The notes: a model not told the origin generated them from the letters alone. A stretch of DNA of 64,000 nt from Svornostia abyssi (GCA_024666565.1 CP088295.1:1302001-1366000), one strand, 5' to 3'. Counted from the stretch's first letter, positions 18,446 to 28,530 are shown. Made by a program: numbers and translations.

Positions 18446-20359
18446 TCAGGAGGCGCTGTCAGCTGCAGTGGCGGCGTCTGACGTCTCGTCGACCGGTTCG
18501 CCCGCCACAGTGGCGGCGGCAGGCTCCGCCTCCGCGTTCGCGAGCGAGAAGCGACCGACGAGTTCGTGGAGCTCGGCGGCGGTGTGGGCGAGCTCCTGCG
18601 CGGACGACGAGATCTGCTGCGTGGAAGCCGACGTCTGCTCCGTCGAGGCGGAGACCTGCTGGGTCGATGCCGACGTCTCTTCTGCGACCGCGGCGACAGA
18701 GCTCATCTCGTCCCCGATGCGAGCCGAGGTGACCGAGAGCTGCTGCGCGGCGGATGCGATCTGCTCGATCCTGCTGGTGACCTCCTGCACGTGACGGTTG
18801 ATGTCGGCGAACGCGTCGCGCGCCTGCTCCACGGTCTGCGCCGACTCGTCGCTCCGTGCGCCGCCCATCTCGACGACATCCACCGCGCGCGAGGTCTCTG
18901 ACTGGATCTCACCGATCAGCTGCGCGATCGACGCGGCAGCGGCCTGCGATTCCTCGGCGAGCTTGCGCACCTCGTCGGCCACCACGGCGAAGCCGCGACC
19001 CTGCTCGCCGGCTCGCGCGGCCTCGATCGCGGCGTTGAGCGCCAGCAGATTCGTCTGCTCCGCGATGGTCGTGATCGTGTCGACGATCCCACCGATCTGC
19101 TCGGACTTCGCGCCGAGTTCACGGATCGCGTCGGTAGCCTGGCCCGATGCCGCACGCACGGCCGCCATCGCCTCGGTCGCGTGCCCGACGGCGTCGGCGC
19201 CCTGCTGGGCGACCTCCCGGGCGGCATCCGCGGCGTGGGCGGTCTCCTCGGCCACAGCCGCCGAGGCCTTCGTGGCCTCCGCCATCTCATCGGTCATCCG
19301 GCGCGCGCCCTCGATGGCCTGCACCTGACGCTCCGCACCCGTGGCGACCTCGCCGACGGCCGACGTGATCTCGCCGACGGCGCGGCCCGCATCCGCGGAG
19401 GTCGTAGCCATCTGCTGCGAGGCGGCCGAGACGGTCTGCGCGCTGCCGGCCACGCGGCCGATCATGTCCGACAGCGACGCCAGCGACGCGTTGTAGCTCT
19501 CCACCGAGCGGCGCGTGTCCACGGCGATCTCGTTGACCGCCCGGGCGATGCCCCCGATCTCGTCTCTCGAGATCCGCGTGATCGGCTCGGTCACCGCGTC
19601 GGCGCGCTGGGTCAGGTCGCCGCCGGAGATCGCTTCCAGGCCGGTGCGCAGCGACGTCGTGTCATGCTCCTGCAGTGAGGCGAGGCGCTCACGGATCGCC
19701 TGGACTCCCCTACGGATCGAGCCGCTCAGAAGGAAGGCGCCGCCAAGGCCGAGGAGCGTCGCCAGCGCCAGCGCACCGAGCACGAGCGTACGGCTCGAGG
19801 TGTACGCGTCGCCGATGGCATCCGCGTCTGCCTTCGCAGCCTGGTCACCCTTGGTCGAGAGCACGGCGGCGCCGGACTGCATGCGGTCGAGCGCCGCGTA
19901 GACCTTCTGCTCGGCGGCGCGGAAGGCTGGCGAGCCTGCGGGCTGCTCGAGCAGGCGCTCGAAGGCGGCGCGGAACTGCAGGGCGCCCACTCTGACCTGC
20001 CGGGCGCTGGGCGCCAGCGACGTGGGGACCGTGGCCAGCGACGGGATGGCGCGAGTGATCCGCTCGAGGTCGGCCTCGACCGCGTCCACGGCAGCCTGGC
20101 CCTGGGTGGACTTCATCGCCCGGGCAGGACCCATGCTGGCCGCGAGCTGGTTGTACGTCGCCCCTTGAAGCGCCGCGTCCCGGGCAGCCCCGTCGATGGC
20201 GAGCGACGCGACCACGGGGCGGTACGCCGCGCGGTACAGCGCGTCGCTCTTCTCGTGCGCATCGGAGAGCTGCTTGATGGCGATGCCCGCGATGATCGCG
20301 CTGAACGCGATGAGTACGCAGGCCCCTACGAGGAGCTTGGTACGGATGGACAACGTCAT
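18446..20359 (-). CDS. Methyl-accepting chemotaxis protein
   Basis: A 637-residue chemoreceptor. It has an N-terminal membrane segment (about residues 9-29), an extracytoplasmic helical sensor of about 150 residues, a second membrane segment ([19 protein letters not shown]), a HAMP-like linker and a long signalling coiled coil. The hairpin tip carries the conserved [20 protein letters not shown] then [16 protein letters not shown]. The start at 20359 (MTLSIRTK) is chosen because gaaggag lies just upstream; an upstream in-frame start would add six residues. It is divergent from the TetR/AurF genes across a region carrying a perfect palindrome. It probably senses a substrate of the neighbouring pathways; no che genes are in the window. 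Confidence 0.93.
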   Translation of the reverse strand: MTLSIRTKLLVGACVLIAFSAIIAGIAIKQLSDAHEKSDALYRAAYRPVVASLAIDGAARDAALQGATYNQLAASMGPARAMKSTQGQAAVDAVEADLERITRAIPSLATVPTSLAPSARQVRVGALQFRAAFERLLEQPAGSPAFRAAEQKVYAALDRMQSGAAVLSTKGDQAAKADADAIGDAYTSSRTLVLGALALATLLGLGGAFLLSGSIRRGVQAIRERLASLQEHDTTSLRTGLEAISGGDLTQRADAVTEPITRISRDEIGGIARAVNEIAVDTRRSVESYNASLASLSDMIGRVAGSAQTVSAASQQMATTSADAGRAVGEITSAVGEVATGAERQVQAIEGARRMTDEMAEATKASAAVAEETAHAADAAREVAQQGADAVGHATEAMAAVRAASGQATDAIRELGAKSEQIGGIVDTITTIAEQTNLLALNAAIEAARAGEQGRGFAVVADEVRKLAEESQAAAASIAQLIGEIQSETSRAVDVVEMGGARSDESAQTVEQARDAFADINRHVQEVTSRIEQIASAAQQLSVTSARIGDEMSSVAAVAEETSASTQQVSASTEQTSASTQQISSSAQELAHTAAELHELVGRFSLANAEAEPAAATVAGEPVDETSDAATAADSAS

Positions 20360-20389
20360 GGTGACTCCTTCGGGCAAGTCGTCGCTAGG

Positions 20390-20405
20390 TACAGGACGTC
20401 CTGTA
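20390..20405. promoter_or_regulatory. 16-bp perfect palindrome, putative TetR operator
   Basis: TACAGGACGTCCTGTA lies between the divergent chemoreceptor (start 20359) and TetR (start about 20511). Its size and symmetry fit an autoregulatory TetR operator that could also control the chemoreceptor. Confidence 0.5.
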
Positions 20406-20510
20406 TCGATCGGTATCTGTCACATGACCTTGAGCCGACCCCGTCGACCCGGCCCGGGTGTGGGCTCCGAGCCGGAGCCGTTCGAGCGTGGCACGCCGGA
20501 GTGTGCCATC

Positions 20511-21239
20511 ATGACACTCGTGGTTGTCTACAATGGATGCGGCGAGTCGCAGTCGGGAACAAATCGCCCGATTCGCCCGTGGCGCGGCATTGGCCCTGAG
20601 CAACGTGTGGCCGATCGCCGGAGCCGGCTGATGGAGGCCGGCCTCGAGGTGTTCTGCGCTGCCGGTTTTCAGCAAGCGAAGGTACGTGATGTCTGCCGCG
20701 AGGCCGGGTTGACGCAGCGCTACTTCTACGAGTCGTTCACCACCAAGGAGGCTCTGCTGGCGGCCATCACCGACGAGGTTGTCACGGACCTCATCGTCGC
20801 TGCCCGGCCGGGCATCGAGCTCGGTGCCACGGATGTCGAGGTGGCGATCGACACGATCGCGCATGCCGTCGTAGCCTCGCTCACCGACGACCCGCGCCGC
20901 GCGCGCATCCTGTTCGTCGAGGCCGTTGGCGTCAGTCGTGAGCTCGAGGATCGTCGGCGGATCCTGATCGGCAGCTTGGCGGATGTCGTGCGGGCGGCGG
21001 CCGACCTGGCGTTCGGTCCCCGAGCGAGTCAGTCACGCGATGTCGAGTTGATCGCCCGCGGGCTGATCGGCGCAGCGCAGGAGCTGCTGATTGCGTATGT
21101 CCGAGGCGAGATCGAGCTGACGAGGTCGGAGCTCATCCAGCACTTCGCGCGCATTCTGCTGCAGGCGGGGCCTCTGGTCGAGGCTCTGGCGGACGTGTCG
21201 TCGGTAATCGCATCAGAGAAAGAAGGAGGAACGCCGTGA
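20511..21239 (+). CDS. TetR family transcriptional regulator
   Basis: About 242 residues with a TetR DNA-binding domain. ADRRSRLMEAGLEVFCAAGF begins helix 1, and VRDVCREAGLTQRYFYESF is the helix-turn-helix, followed by TTKEALLAAI. ATG 20511 is taken as the start; a GTG at 20520 is equally possible, and the N-terminal 30 residues are not family-like. The stop overlaps the AurF-like gene start (GTGA), so regulator and oxygenase are co-transcribed, the classic arrangement for an autoregulated catabolic or resistance operon. The likely operator is the palindrome at 20390. Confidence 0.88.
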   Translation: MTLVVVYNGCGESQSGTNRPIRPWRGIGPEQRVADRRSRLMEAGLEVFCAAGFQQAKVRDVCREAGLTQRYFYESFTTKEALLAAITDEVVTDLIVAARPGIELGATDVEVAIDTIAHAVVASLTDDPRRARILFVEAVGVSRELEDRRRILIGSLADVVRAAADLAFGPRASQSRDVELIARGLIGAAQELLIAYVRGEIELTRSELIQHFARILLQAGPLVEALADVSSVIASEKEGGTP

Positions 21240-22234
21240 CTGTTTTCACCCCGCCCCGCCCGAGGGAGCACGACCGTGCCTATGAGGAGATGCTGGAGAC
21301 GCTGTCCGAGGGATCCGTGCACGTGCACTACGATCCGTACGAGGACATCGCCTGGGACGCGCCGGAGATGCAGCTCGACCCGGCAGACCCGCGCTGGATC
21401 CTCCCGGGCGACATCGACCCCTTGGGCGCGACCGCCTGGTATCAGGCACAGCCTGTGGAGAGCCAGATCGAGATCGGTCGCTGGCGGATCATCAACGCCG
21501 TCCGGGTCGGCGCTGCCTTCGAGAGCCATCTCATCCGCGCGATGATGCACTACGCCATGACCCTCCCCAACGGGTCTGCGGAGTTCCGGTACTGCCTCCA
21601 CGAGATGACGGAGGAGTGCAACCACATCCAGATGTTCCAGGAACTCGTCAACCGCTCTGGGGCCGACGTCCCGGGGATGCGCCCGTTCTTCCGGTTGATC
21701 GCACCCACCGTGAGCCATGTGGGCGGGTTTCTTCCGATGTTGCTGATGATCGGCATCCTCGGCGGCGAGGAGCCGATCGACCACTATCAGAAGTCGCTGT
21801 TCCGCGACGACGTTCAGCTGCCCCCCGCCGTCCGCCGAACGATGGAGATCCACATCGCCGAGGAGGCGCGGCACATCTCCTTCGCCAGCGAGTTCCTTCG
21901 CCTGCACATTCCACGCAGGGGCTGGCTCGAGCGGGCGTTCCTCTCCATTGCGTTCCCGATCACAATGCGCTGGCTCGCCGGCGAGATCATGACGATGCCC
22001 CGATCCATGCAGCGGCGTTTCGACGTCCCCGAGCGCGTGTACCGCGAGGCATTCTGGGATAGTCCGAAGTCGCGGGAGATCCTCTCTTCGTACTTCGGGG
22101 ACATGCGTGCGCTTGCGTCTGAGGTCGGGCTGATGAACAAGGTGAGCGCGCGACTGTGGAAGCGGTTGGGGATCGACGGCGACCCGACGAGGTACCGGAG
22201 CGAGCCGGACCGCACCGCCCTCATGGTTTCCTGA
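21236..22234 (+). CDS. AurF-like diiron oxygenase
   Basis: A 332-residue all-alpha protein with the carboxylate-bridged diiron ligand pattern of the AurF (p-aminobenzoate N-oxygenase) family. It shows an early Glu helix (RVGAAFESHLIRAM), EMTEECNHIQMF as the E-x2-H element and HIAEEARHISFASEF as the second EExxH element. AurF enzymes oxidise aryl amines stepwise to nitro groups; other members act on different amines, so the substrate here is open. The GTG start lies in a GTGA overlap with the TetR, preceded by a strong aaggagga. It is followed by a fused ferredoxin/NADP reductase, an obvious electron supply for the diiron centre. Confidence 0.85.
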   Translation: MTVFTPPRPREHDRAYEEMLETLSEGSVHVHYDPYEDIAWDAPEMQLDPADPRWILPGDIDPLGATAWYQAQPVESQIEIGRWRIINAVRVGAAFESHLIRAMMHYAMTLPNGSAEFRYCLHEMTEECNHIQMFQELVNRSGADVPGMRPFFRLIAPTVSHVGGFLPMLLMIGILGGEEPIDHYQKSLFRDDVQLPPAVRRTMEIHIAEEARHISFASEFLRLHIPRRGWLERAFLSIAFPITMRWLAGEIMTMPRSMQRRFDVPERVYREAFWDSPKSREILSSYFGDMRALASEVGLMNKVSARLWKRLGIDGDPTRYRSEPDRTALMVS

Positions 22235-23676
22235 TGCCGCACGTCGTCACGCAGTCCTGCATCGGCGACGGGTCGTGCGTCTATAGCTGCCCCGTCAACT
22301 GCATCCAGCCGACTCCAGACGACCCGGGGTTCGAGCACGCGGACATGCTCCATATCGATCCTGCGACGTGCATGGACTGCGGCGCATGCGTGGCCGCGTG
22401 CCCCGTCGATGCCATCAAGTCGCACCTGCGCCTGGAGTCGGAGGAGCGCGAGTTCGCCGCAATCAACGCGCTGTACCACAGGGCCGCGTCGCCGCGCCCG
22501 ATCCTTGCGCCGGTGCGGCCACGGCTGGTGGTCCGCGACCGCGGTGAGGAGTTGCGCGTGGCGATCGTCGGCTCCGGCCCCGCCGCGATGTACGCAGCGG
22601 AGGAGGTGCTCACGATCCCGGCGGCGCACGTCACGGTATACGAGCGCCTGCTTCATCCGTATGGCCTCGTGCGCTCCGGCGTGGCTCCTGACCATCGGCG
22701 TACGCGGCGCGTCAGCCGCCATCTCGATCGCATCCGGGCTGACCGCCGGCTCACGATGCGTCTCGGCGTTGAGGTGGGACGCGATGTCACGCATGACGAG
22801 CTGTTTGCCGACCATCACGCCGTGATCTACGGCGTCGGGGCGGCGTCGGACCGGCCGTTGGAGGTTCCCGGCGCAGAGCTCGAAGGTGTCGTGTCCGCCA
22901 CGCGGCTCGTCGGCTGGTACAACGGGCACCCCGACCATGCCGACCTGGCACCCGGCCTTGCGGGGAGCCGGGCTGTGGTCATCGGCAACGGCAACGTCGC
23001 CCTGGACGTCGCGCGCATGCTCACCCTCGATCCCGATGTGCTCGAGGACACCGAGATCTCTCCCGCGGCGTTGACAGCATTGCGCCGCAGCGCGATCACC
23101 GAGGTCATCGTGGCGGCCCGCCGGGGACCCGAGCGGTCAGCCTTCACGCTGCCCGAGCTTGTGGGGCTGACCGCCACGCCCGGCGTAACCGTGGGTGTTC
23201 CCTCGGAGGATCTAGGTGTGGTCACCGATGGCGATCCGAAGCTCGAGCACCTCGCGCGTCTCGGTGAGCCGCCGGTCAGCGGGCGGCGTGTGACGCTGCG
23301 GTATCACCTGAGGCCGGAACGTCTCACCGGGACCCAGCGGGTCGAGGCGGTGGAGTTCGCGTGTGCCGCAGGGGGTGTGGAGCGGGTTACCGCCGACCTG
23401 GTCGTGAGCGCGACCGGCTATCGCGGCAAGCCCGTCGCCGGCCTTCCGTTCGACGAGGGCACGGGCACCATCCCCAACGTCGAGGGCCGCGTCGTTGACC
23501 CCGCCACCGGCGCACCCGTGCCCGGAACCTATGTGGTCGGCTGGGCCAAGCGCGGCCCGAGCGGGTTCATCGGCACGAACAGACGCTGCTCACAGGACAC
23601 CGTGGCCACGCTGGTCGATGACTACAACGAGGGAATGCTGTCGGGCTCAGCGGTCGGCGCGCTTGTCCGCGGGTAG
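22234..23676 (+). CDS. fprB: Ferredoxin/ferredoxin-NADP+ reductase fusion, FprB-like
   Basis: A 480-residue fusion. Residues 1-80 are a 7Fe/8Fe-type ferredoxin with CIGDGSCVYSCPVNC and CMDCGACVAACPVDA. The rest is an adrenodoxin-reductase-type flavoprotein: VAIVGSGPAAMYAAEEV for FAD, HPYGLVRSGVAPDH, VVIGNGNVALDVARML for NADP, and WAKRGPSGFIGTNR. This architecture matches mycobacterial FprB. The start is the ATG overlapping the AurF-like stop. It probably transfers NADPH electrons to the diiron oxygenase, forming a two-gene oxygenase system; this pairing is inferred from tight coupling. FprB proteins can also serve P450s, of which several lie nearby. Confidence 0.88.
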   Translation: MPHVVTQSCIGDGSCVYSCPVNCIQPTPDDPGFEHADMLHIDPATCMDCGACVAACPVDAIKSHLRLESEEREFAAINALYHRAASPRPILAPVRPRLVVRDRGEELRVAIVGSGPAAMYAAEEVLTIPAAHVTVYERLLHPYGLVRSGVAPDHRRTRRVSRHLDRIRADRRLTMRLGVEVGRDVTHDELFADHHAVIYGVGAASDRPLEVPGAELEGVVSATRLVGWYNGHPDHADLAPGLAGSRAVVIGNGNVALDVARMLTLDPDVLEDTEISPAALTALRRSAITEVIVAARRGPERSAFTLPELVGLTATPGVTVGVPSEDLGVVTDGDPKLEHLARLGEPPVSGRRVTLRYHLRPERLTGTQRVEAVEFACAAGGVERVTADLVVSATGYRGKPVAGLPFDEGTGTIPNVEGRVVDPATGAPVPGTYVVGWAKRGPSGFIGTNRRCSQDTVATLVDDYNEGMLSGSAVGALVRG

Positions 23677-23753
23677 AGCGCTCGCTGCCCCAGAGGTAAA
23701 GCCGACGCGCGCGTGGGCCGGAGGACGGCGAGGCCCAAGGACGGCTCTCGCCG

Positions 23754-24845
23754 TCATGTCTGCATGAGGTCGCGCAGTCCCTGGCGGTAGCCGTCCCAGC
23801 CGACGTGAATGAAGTGACTGCCCGGAAACCACTCGATGCGCGGGCGCTCCCAGTGCTCCCACAGCAGCAGGCTCTGTTCTGGCGGTGCGAGCCGGTCGCC
23901 CAGGCCGGCCACGATCATGCGCCGGTCCTTCGGCACGAGCGGCGGGTATGAGAGCGGACTGGTGACGGCGATCGCCTCGCTGAACGTCTCGGCGGGCAGG
24001 CCGCCGAGCGCGCGGATGACGCCGAGCGTATGATTGGCGGGAAACCAGATCTTCAGCAGGCGTGGGAGGTCGATCACCGCGGCATTGGGCACGGCGAAGT
24101 CCAGGCGGGAATCGGCGGCTGCGGTCAAGGCGGTCACATACCCACCGAGCGACAGTCCGGTTACGCCCACGCGCGGTGCTCCTTGCGCGAGTACGTAGTC
24201 CAGGAACGCTCGCAGATCGTGCACCGCGTGCAGCATGGCCTCAGTGAAGTGCGCCATGCCGTGTGCGAAGAGCTCGATCCCGTTGATCGGAGTGAGCGAT
24301 CCGCGACGGGACCCGTGGAATGGCAGCTTATAGAGCAGTACGTCCCATCCCCCGGCGAACACCTCCTTCAACGCGAAGAACGAGACGTTGATCCATGCCG
24401 GTGAGGCACCGAACCCGTGGACGACGACGAGCGTCGGGCGGGGGCCCGATGCGTGGCGCCAGTGCTGGGCATGAGCGACGGCGTTGTTCGCGTGGCGGGC
24501 GTACGCTTCGCGCAGGTGCGGGTTGATCGCCTCGTACTGGCTGCCGAAGTCGAGCAGCTCGACGCGTCCGCCCTCGACGCCGGGCCCTTCGCCGGGCCTG
24601 ACGCGGACGTCGACGGTGGCGGGAGGCGGGAAGAGGCGCTCGCGGTCCCAGCCCCGCGCGACGTCGGCGTACCAGCGCAGGCGGCGAGCGTCGCGGCGGG
24701 TGACGACCTCGGTGACCGTGGTCATGGATGCGGCCGCGATAGCCGTGGCCAGGCCTGTCCGGAGGCCGAGATCCAGCGCGGCCGAGCCGTGCAGGAGCGC
24801 GAAGCCGACGGGATCGCGTGGCGACTCGAGCGGGGATGCGTTCAT
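23754..24845 (-). CDS. Alpha/beta hydrolase (ABHD18-like)
   Basis: A 363-residue alpha/beta hydrolase. The oxyanion region is LVVVHGFGASPAWINVSFF, the nucleophile elbow GVTGLSLGGYVTAL holds the catalytic Ser, and FPGSHFIHVGWDGY is a candidate His near the C-terminus. The spacing resembles ABHD18/DUF2048-type hydrolases. It is the last gene of a leftward operon; its ATG overlaps the SDR stop (ATGA). Coming after a Baeyer-Villiger monooxygenase, it plausibly cleaves the ester or lactone that enzyme makes. It converges with fprB across about 75 bp containing no clear gene. Confidence 0.82.
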   Translation of the reverse strand: MNASPLESPRDPVGFALLHGSAALDLGLRTGLATAIAAASMTTVTEVVTRRDARRLRWYADVARGWDRERLFPPPATVDVRVRPGEGPGVEGGRVELLDFGSQYEAINPHLREAYARHANNAVAHAQHWRHASGPRPTLVVVHGFGASPAWINVSFFALKEVFAGGWDVLLYKLPFHGSRRGSLTPINGIELFAHGMAHFTEAMLHAVHDLRAFLDYVLAQGAPRVGVTGLSLGGYVTALTAAADSRLDFAVPNAAVIDLPRLLKIWFPANHTLGVIRALGGLPAETFSEAIAVTSPLSYPPLVPKDRRMIVAGLGDRLAPPEQSLLLWEHWERPRIEWFPGSHFIHVGWDGYRQGLRDLMQT

Positions 24846-25654
24846 AGGATCCGTCCGATCGGGACTCGGTCCAGCAGCGCCTGCACGGGAGGCGGGAGGA
24901 AGGGCGAGATGCGATATGCGACCTCCGCCTCGAGTCCCACCGGGACGGTGCCCTGGTTCTTCTGTGCCGCGCCGACGATGGCGCGCGCGACGTTTTCGGG
25001 CGCGTGCCCGTACCGGAACCGTGCCTGCAGCCGCTCCTGCCTGCCCGCGAGCGGTCCGAGCAGCCGGGTCGCCGACGCGATCGGGGTGTTGATGACGCCG
25101 GGGCAGATGACGCTGACTCCGACGCCGGTGCCAGCCCAGTCGGCCCGTAGGCAGCGCGAGAGTGCCAGCACTGCCGCCTTGGAGGCGCAGTAGGGCGCCA
25201 TGTCCCGGTTCATCACGAACGCTGCGGCGGATGCCACGTTGACGATGTGGCCGTGCCCGCCGCGCACCATCGGGCCGCCGAAGGCGCGGCATCCGTTCGC
25301 CACGCCGTCCAGGTTGACCCGCATCAGCCACCCCCAGTCCTCGGCGCTGCCCTCGAGGAACGGGCCGCCCATCCCCACGCCGGCGTTGTTGACCGCGATG
25401 TCTATCGGGCCATGGGTGTCCGTGACGGCGTCGGCGATCTCCTGGAGCAGGTCGCTGTCACCGACATCGCACCGGTATGCGGCCGCGGGGCCATGGCACG
25501 AGGCCGTCGTCTGTTGGGCACGCTCGATATCGATGTCGAGGCAGATGACGACTTCAGCTCCCCGGCGCGAGAATTCCAGCGCGGTCGCGGCTCCGATGCC
25601 GCTGCCTGCTCCGGTGACGACCACGCGGGCGCCCTTCGGGCCGATGCCGCTCAT
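24842..25654 (-). CDS. SDR family oxidoreductase
   Basis: A 270-residue SDR with TGAGSGIGAATALEF, CDVGD, VNNAGVGMGGP, Ser in NVASAAAF and YCASK as the Tyr-x3-Lys pair. The C-terminal tail (VQALLDRVPIG) is of the length seen in actinobacterial SDRs of the CDP-type found beside monooxygenases. It overlaps both neighbours by four bases, so it is translationally coupled between the monooxygenase and hydrolase. The likely job is oxidising a secondary alcohol to the ketone substrate of the Baeyer-Villiger enzyme. Confidence 0.88.
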   Translation of the reverse strand: MSGIGPKGARVVVTGAGSGIGAATALEFSRRGAEVVICLDIDIERAQQTTASCHGPAAAYRCDVGDSDLLQEIADAVTDTHGPIDIAVNNAGVGMGGPFLEGSAEDWGWLMRVNLDGVANGCRAFGGPMVRGGHGHIVNVASAAAFVMNRDMAPYCASKAAVLALSRCLRADWAGTGVGVSVICPGVINTPIASATRLLGPLAGRQERLQARFRYGHAPENVARAIVGAAQKNQGTVPVGLEAEVAYRISPFLPPPVQALLDRVPIGRIL

Positions 25655-27138
25655 GCCGCGGAGAAGTGGTAGTCGTCGAGATCAAAGTGCTTGCTTCGAT
25701 GGTCGACCTCCGCGGAAGTCGAGGGCCGAAACGGCACGTCCCCGTGCTCGTCGAAGTAGTAGCTGTTCGCGTGCGCGCAGCTCGGCTGAAAGAAGATCTG
25801 CCGGTGACGCCGTGAGAGCATCTCCTTGAAATAGCGATCGTTCGCATCACGGTCGACTTCGATGACCGTCGCGCCACGATTCCGCGCCCGTTCCAGGCAG
25901 CGCACGATGTGGCGTGCCTGGGTCTCGATCAGGTTGAAGTATGAGGCGCCGTTGTAGGCGTACGGACCGAGCACCAGGAAGTAGTTCGGGAAACCAGGCA
26001 CGCTCGCGCCCTCGTAGGCCTGGAAGCGATGCTGCTTCCAGAAGGCCTCCAGGTCCGCGCCGCCGCGACCAGTGATCGCAAACGGGGGCATATTGCCGTC
26101 CTCGAAGACCTTGAATCCGGTCGCGTAGATGAGCGAGTCAAGGCGATGCCTGCCGCCACGAACGCTGACGCCCTGCTTGGTGATCCGCGTGATGGGCGAA
26201 GTCTCCAGCAGGACGTTGTCACGGTTGAACGTCGCGAGATAGTCGTTATGGAAGCTCGGGCGCTTGCAGCCCAGCGCGTAGGCGGGCGTGAGCTTCTCGC
26301 GCACCTCGGGGTCGGTGACCTGGTTGCGTAGGTACCAACGCCCGAGGCGCTCCGCGGCGCGGCCCAGCGGAACGATGCCCCCGAAGTGCGCCGGAAGCGG
26401 GAACGTCGCCTCGACGAACGCCTGGCTCGCCCAGCGCGGACCAAGGTCGCCGAGCGGGAGTCCGCCGAGGATCGCACGAGCCCAGCGAGGCATGGCGGCG
26501 TCCGGCTTGGGCAGGCACCAGATCGGCGTGCGCTGAAACACCGTCAGAGCTTCGACGTCCGGCGCGATCTCGGGGATGATCTGGACCGCCGACGCGCCGG
26601 TGCCGATGATGCCGACACGCTTGTCCGCGAGGTCCACGCTGTCGTCCCACCGGGCCGTGTGCATGGTGCGGCCCGCGAAGTCGGCCGCCCCCGGAATGCC
26701 GGGCATCTTCGGTTGGGTCAGCACCCCGGTGGCGTCGAGGAGGAACGTCGCGAGGATCTCACAGCCGTCGTCCGTCCGCACCCGCCAGAGCCCGGCCTGC
26801 TCGTCGAAGCCGGCGGACGTCACCCGCGTGCGGAACCGCACGCGCCGCCTGACGTCGTACTTGTCGGCGCAGTGGGTCGCGTACCGGCGCAGCTCGCATC
26901 CCGGTGCGTAGACACGCGACCAGTCGGTGCGCCGCTCGAAAGAGAACTGGTAACTGAAGGACGGGATGTCGACCGCGACGCCTGGGTAACGGTTCCAGTG
27001 CCACGTCCCGCCGACGTCGTCGCCCTGCTCGACGAGGATGTGGTCGTCGAAGCCGGCTCGCTGCAGAGCAATCGACAGGCCGATACCGGAGAATCCGGCA
27101 CCCACGATGAGGACGTCGTGGTCGGGGGTCACAGACAT
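25651..27138 (-). CDS. Flavin-containing (Baeyer-Villiger type) monooxygenase
   Basis: A 495-residue class-B flavoprotein monooxygenase. The first Rossmann motif is VLIVGAGFSGIGLSIALQ, and the family fingerprint FAGRTMHTARWDD fits FxGxxxHxxxW. The second Rossmann motif is VGIIGTGASAVQIIPEIA, with a late ATGF segment. It would use NADPH and O2 to insert oxygen next to a carbonyl, or on a heteroatom. The start is ATG 27138, sharing its A with the AarF stop; a GTG three bases earlier is an alternative. It sits between the AarF-like kinase and the SDR in a coupled operon. The substrate is unknown; cyclic or long-chain ketones are typical. Confidence 0.9.
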   Translation of the reverse strand: MSVTPDHDVLIVGAGFSGIGLSIALQRAGFDDHILVEQGDDVGGTWHWNRYPGVAVDIPSFSYQFSFERRTDWSRVYAPGCELRRYATHCADKYDVRRRVRFRTRVTSAGFDEQAGLWRVRTDDGCEILATFLLDATGVLTQPKMPGIPGAADFAGRTMHTARWDDSVDLADKRVGIIGTGASAVQIIPEIAPDVEALTVFQRTPIWCLPKPDAAMPRWARAILGGLPLGDLGPRWASQAFVEATFPLPAHFGGIVPLGRAAERLGRWYLRNQVTDPEVREKLTPAYALGCKRPSFHNDYLATFNRDNVLLETSPITRITKQGVSVRGGRHRLDSLIYATGFKVFEDGNMPPFAITGRGGADLEAFWKQHRFQAYEGASVPGFPNYFLVLGPYAYNGASYFNLIETQARHIVRCLERARNRGATVIEVDRDANDRYFKEMLSRRHRQIFFQPSCAHANSYYFDEHGDVPFRPSTSAEVDHRSKHFDLDDYHFSAA

Positions 27139-28530
27139 CACGCTGCCGCCGGAGTGAGGTAGGGGTAGCGGTGTCCGAAGAAGTCAGCCTCCTCCTGGCC
27201 CAACGCCGTGGCCGGTGGATCGTCGAAGAGCCACTCGCGGATGATCGAGAGCCAGGCACGGCGGGCGCCGAGTTGTCCCAGAGCGCCGATGAGCAGCATG
27301 ACCGAGCGCATGAGCACGAAGTGCTCTGCGGGCAGGGCGAGCCCCTCGAACCCGTTCTTTCGCATCGCGGTGTACCGGTGCATCATGTCGGCCGTCTTCG
27401 AGGGATCCACCGCGAGCGGCTCGTCGGCGAGGAGCCAGCCGAAGATGGCTTCGTAGTTCTCGAGGAACGGTTGCGCCAGCTCGAGGTCGGCAGGGAGGGC
27501 GCCGAGCTCGGTGACCACGTCTAGGAGTCCTGGGGGGGTCTTGGTGGTACGTTGCGGTGGTGGAGGCGATGAGCTGCCGCACCGCGCGGTCGTCGAGGCG
27601 CTTGACGAACCCGAAGTCCAGAAACCCGACCCGGCCATCGGAGAGGAACAGGCAGTTGCCGGGGTGCGGGTCGCCGTTGAGCAGTCGGTGGCGGAGCGGG
27701 CCGTTGAGGTAGAAGCGCACGAGGATCTCGCCTGCGCGGTCTCGCTGCTCCTGCGAGAGAGATGTCCGCGCGTCAGCGAAGCGCTGGCCTTCAATGTATT
27801 CGGTGACCAGCACGCGCTCCCGGCACAGGTCTTCGATCACGGTCGGCACGACCACAAAAGGATGGTTATGGTAAACGCGGGCCATCTTCGAGTGGTTGGT
27901 CGCCTCCAGCTCGTAGTCGAGTTCCTCGCTGATGCGCTCCCGGATCTCGTCGGCGATCGAAGCCGTGTCGATGCCGGGCGCGATCGCGCTGAGGAGCTTC
28001 AGGCCGAGCTTGAGGTTGCGCAGGTCGGCGTGCACCGCTTCGGCGATGCCGGGGTACTGGACCTTGACCGCAACGTGGCGACCGTCGCGCAAGCGACCTC
28101 GGTGCACCTGCCCGATCGAGGCCGCGGCCACAGGCGTTTCGTCGATGTCGGCGAAGATGTCGCCGACCTTGCGGCCGAGGTCGGCTTCGATGACCTTGGC
28201 GATCGCGCGAAAGGAGACCGGCTGGGCGTCGTGTTGGAGCGTCGCCAGCGTCGCTTGGAACTCCGGCCTGACCTCTTCCGGAACGAGCCCGAGGTCGACG
28301 GCGCTTAGCGTCTGGCCGACCTTCATGGCCGCGCCGCGCATCCCGCTGAAGAGCTTGACCAGCGACTGCGCGGAGCGAAGCTGCTGATCGGTGCGGGTCG
28401 CCGTCGCGCGCGACGGGCGGGCGCCCACGATCAGGCGACCGGTCGCTTCACGTCCGGCGACACCCGCTGCGGCGCTCGTCATTCGTACTGCGCGACCGAC
28501 ACGCGATGTCCCGACTCTGTCCTCGGCCAT
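27138..28530 (-). pseudogene. AarF/ABC1 (UbiB-like) kinase, frameshifted in a 7-base run
   Basis: An ABC1-type atypical kinase with the family motifs RGAAMKVGQTLS (KxGQ), AAASIGQVHRG, VAVKVQYPG, NGDPHPGNC and FLDFGFV. The frame breaks at a run of seven G (27532-27538, plus strand). Removing one base joins YHQDPP to GLLDVVTELGALP and restores about 460 residues ending in PYLTPAAA. The ATG at 28530 follows gaggag. Family members control quinone or isoprenoid lipid metabolism; membership of a monooxygenase operon is unusual. Because the rest of the frame is intact and similar breaks occur elsewhere in the window, a consensus error is as likely as true inactivation. A slippage-based on/off switch is a weaker possibility. 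Confidence 0.78.
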
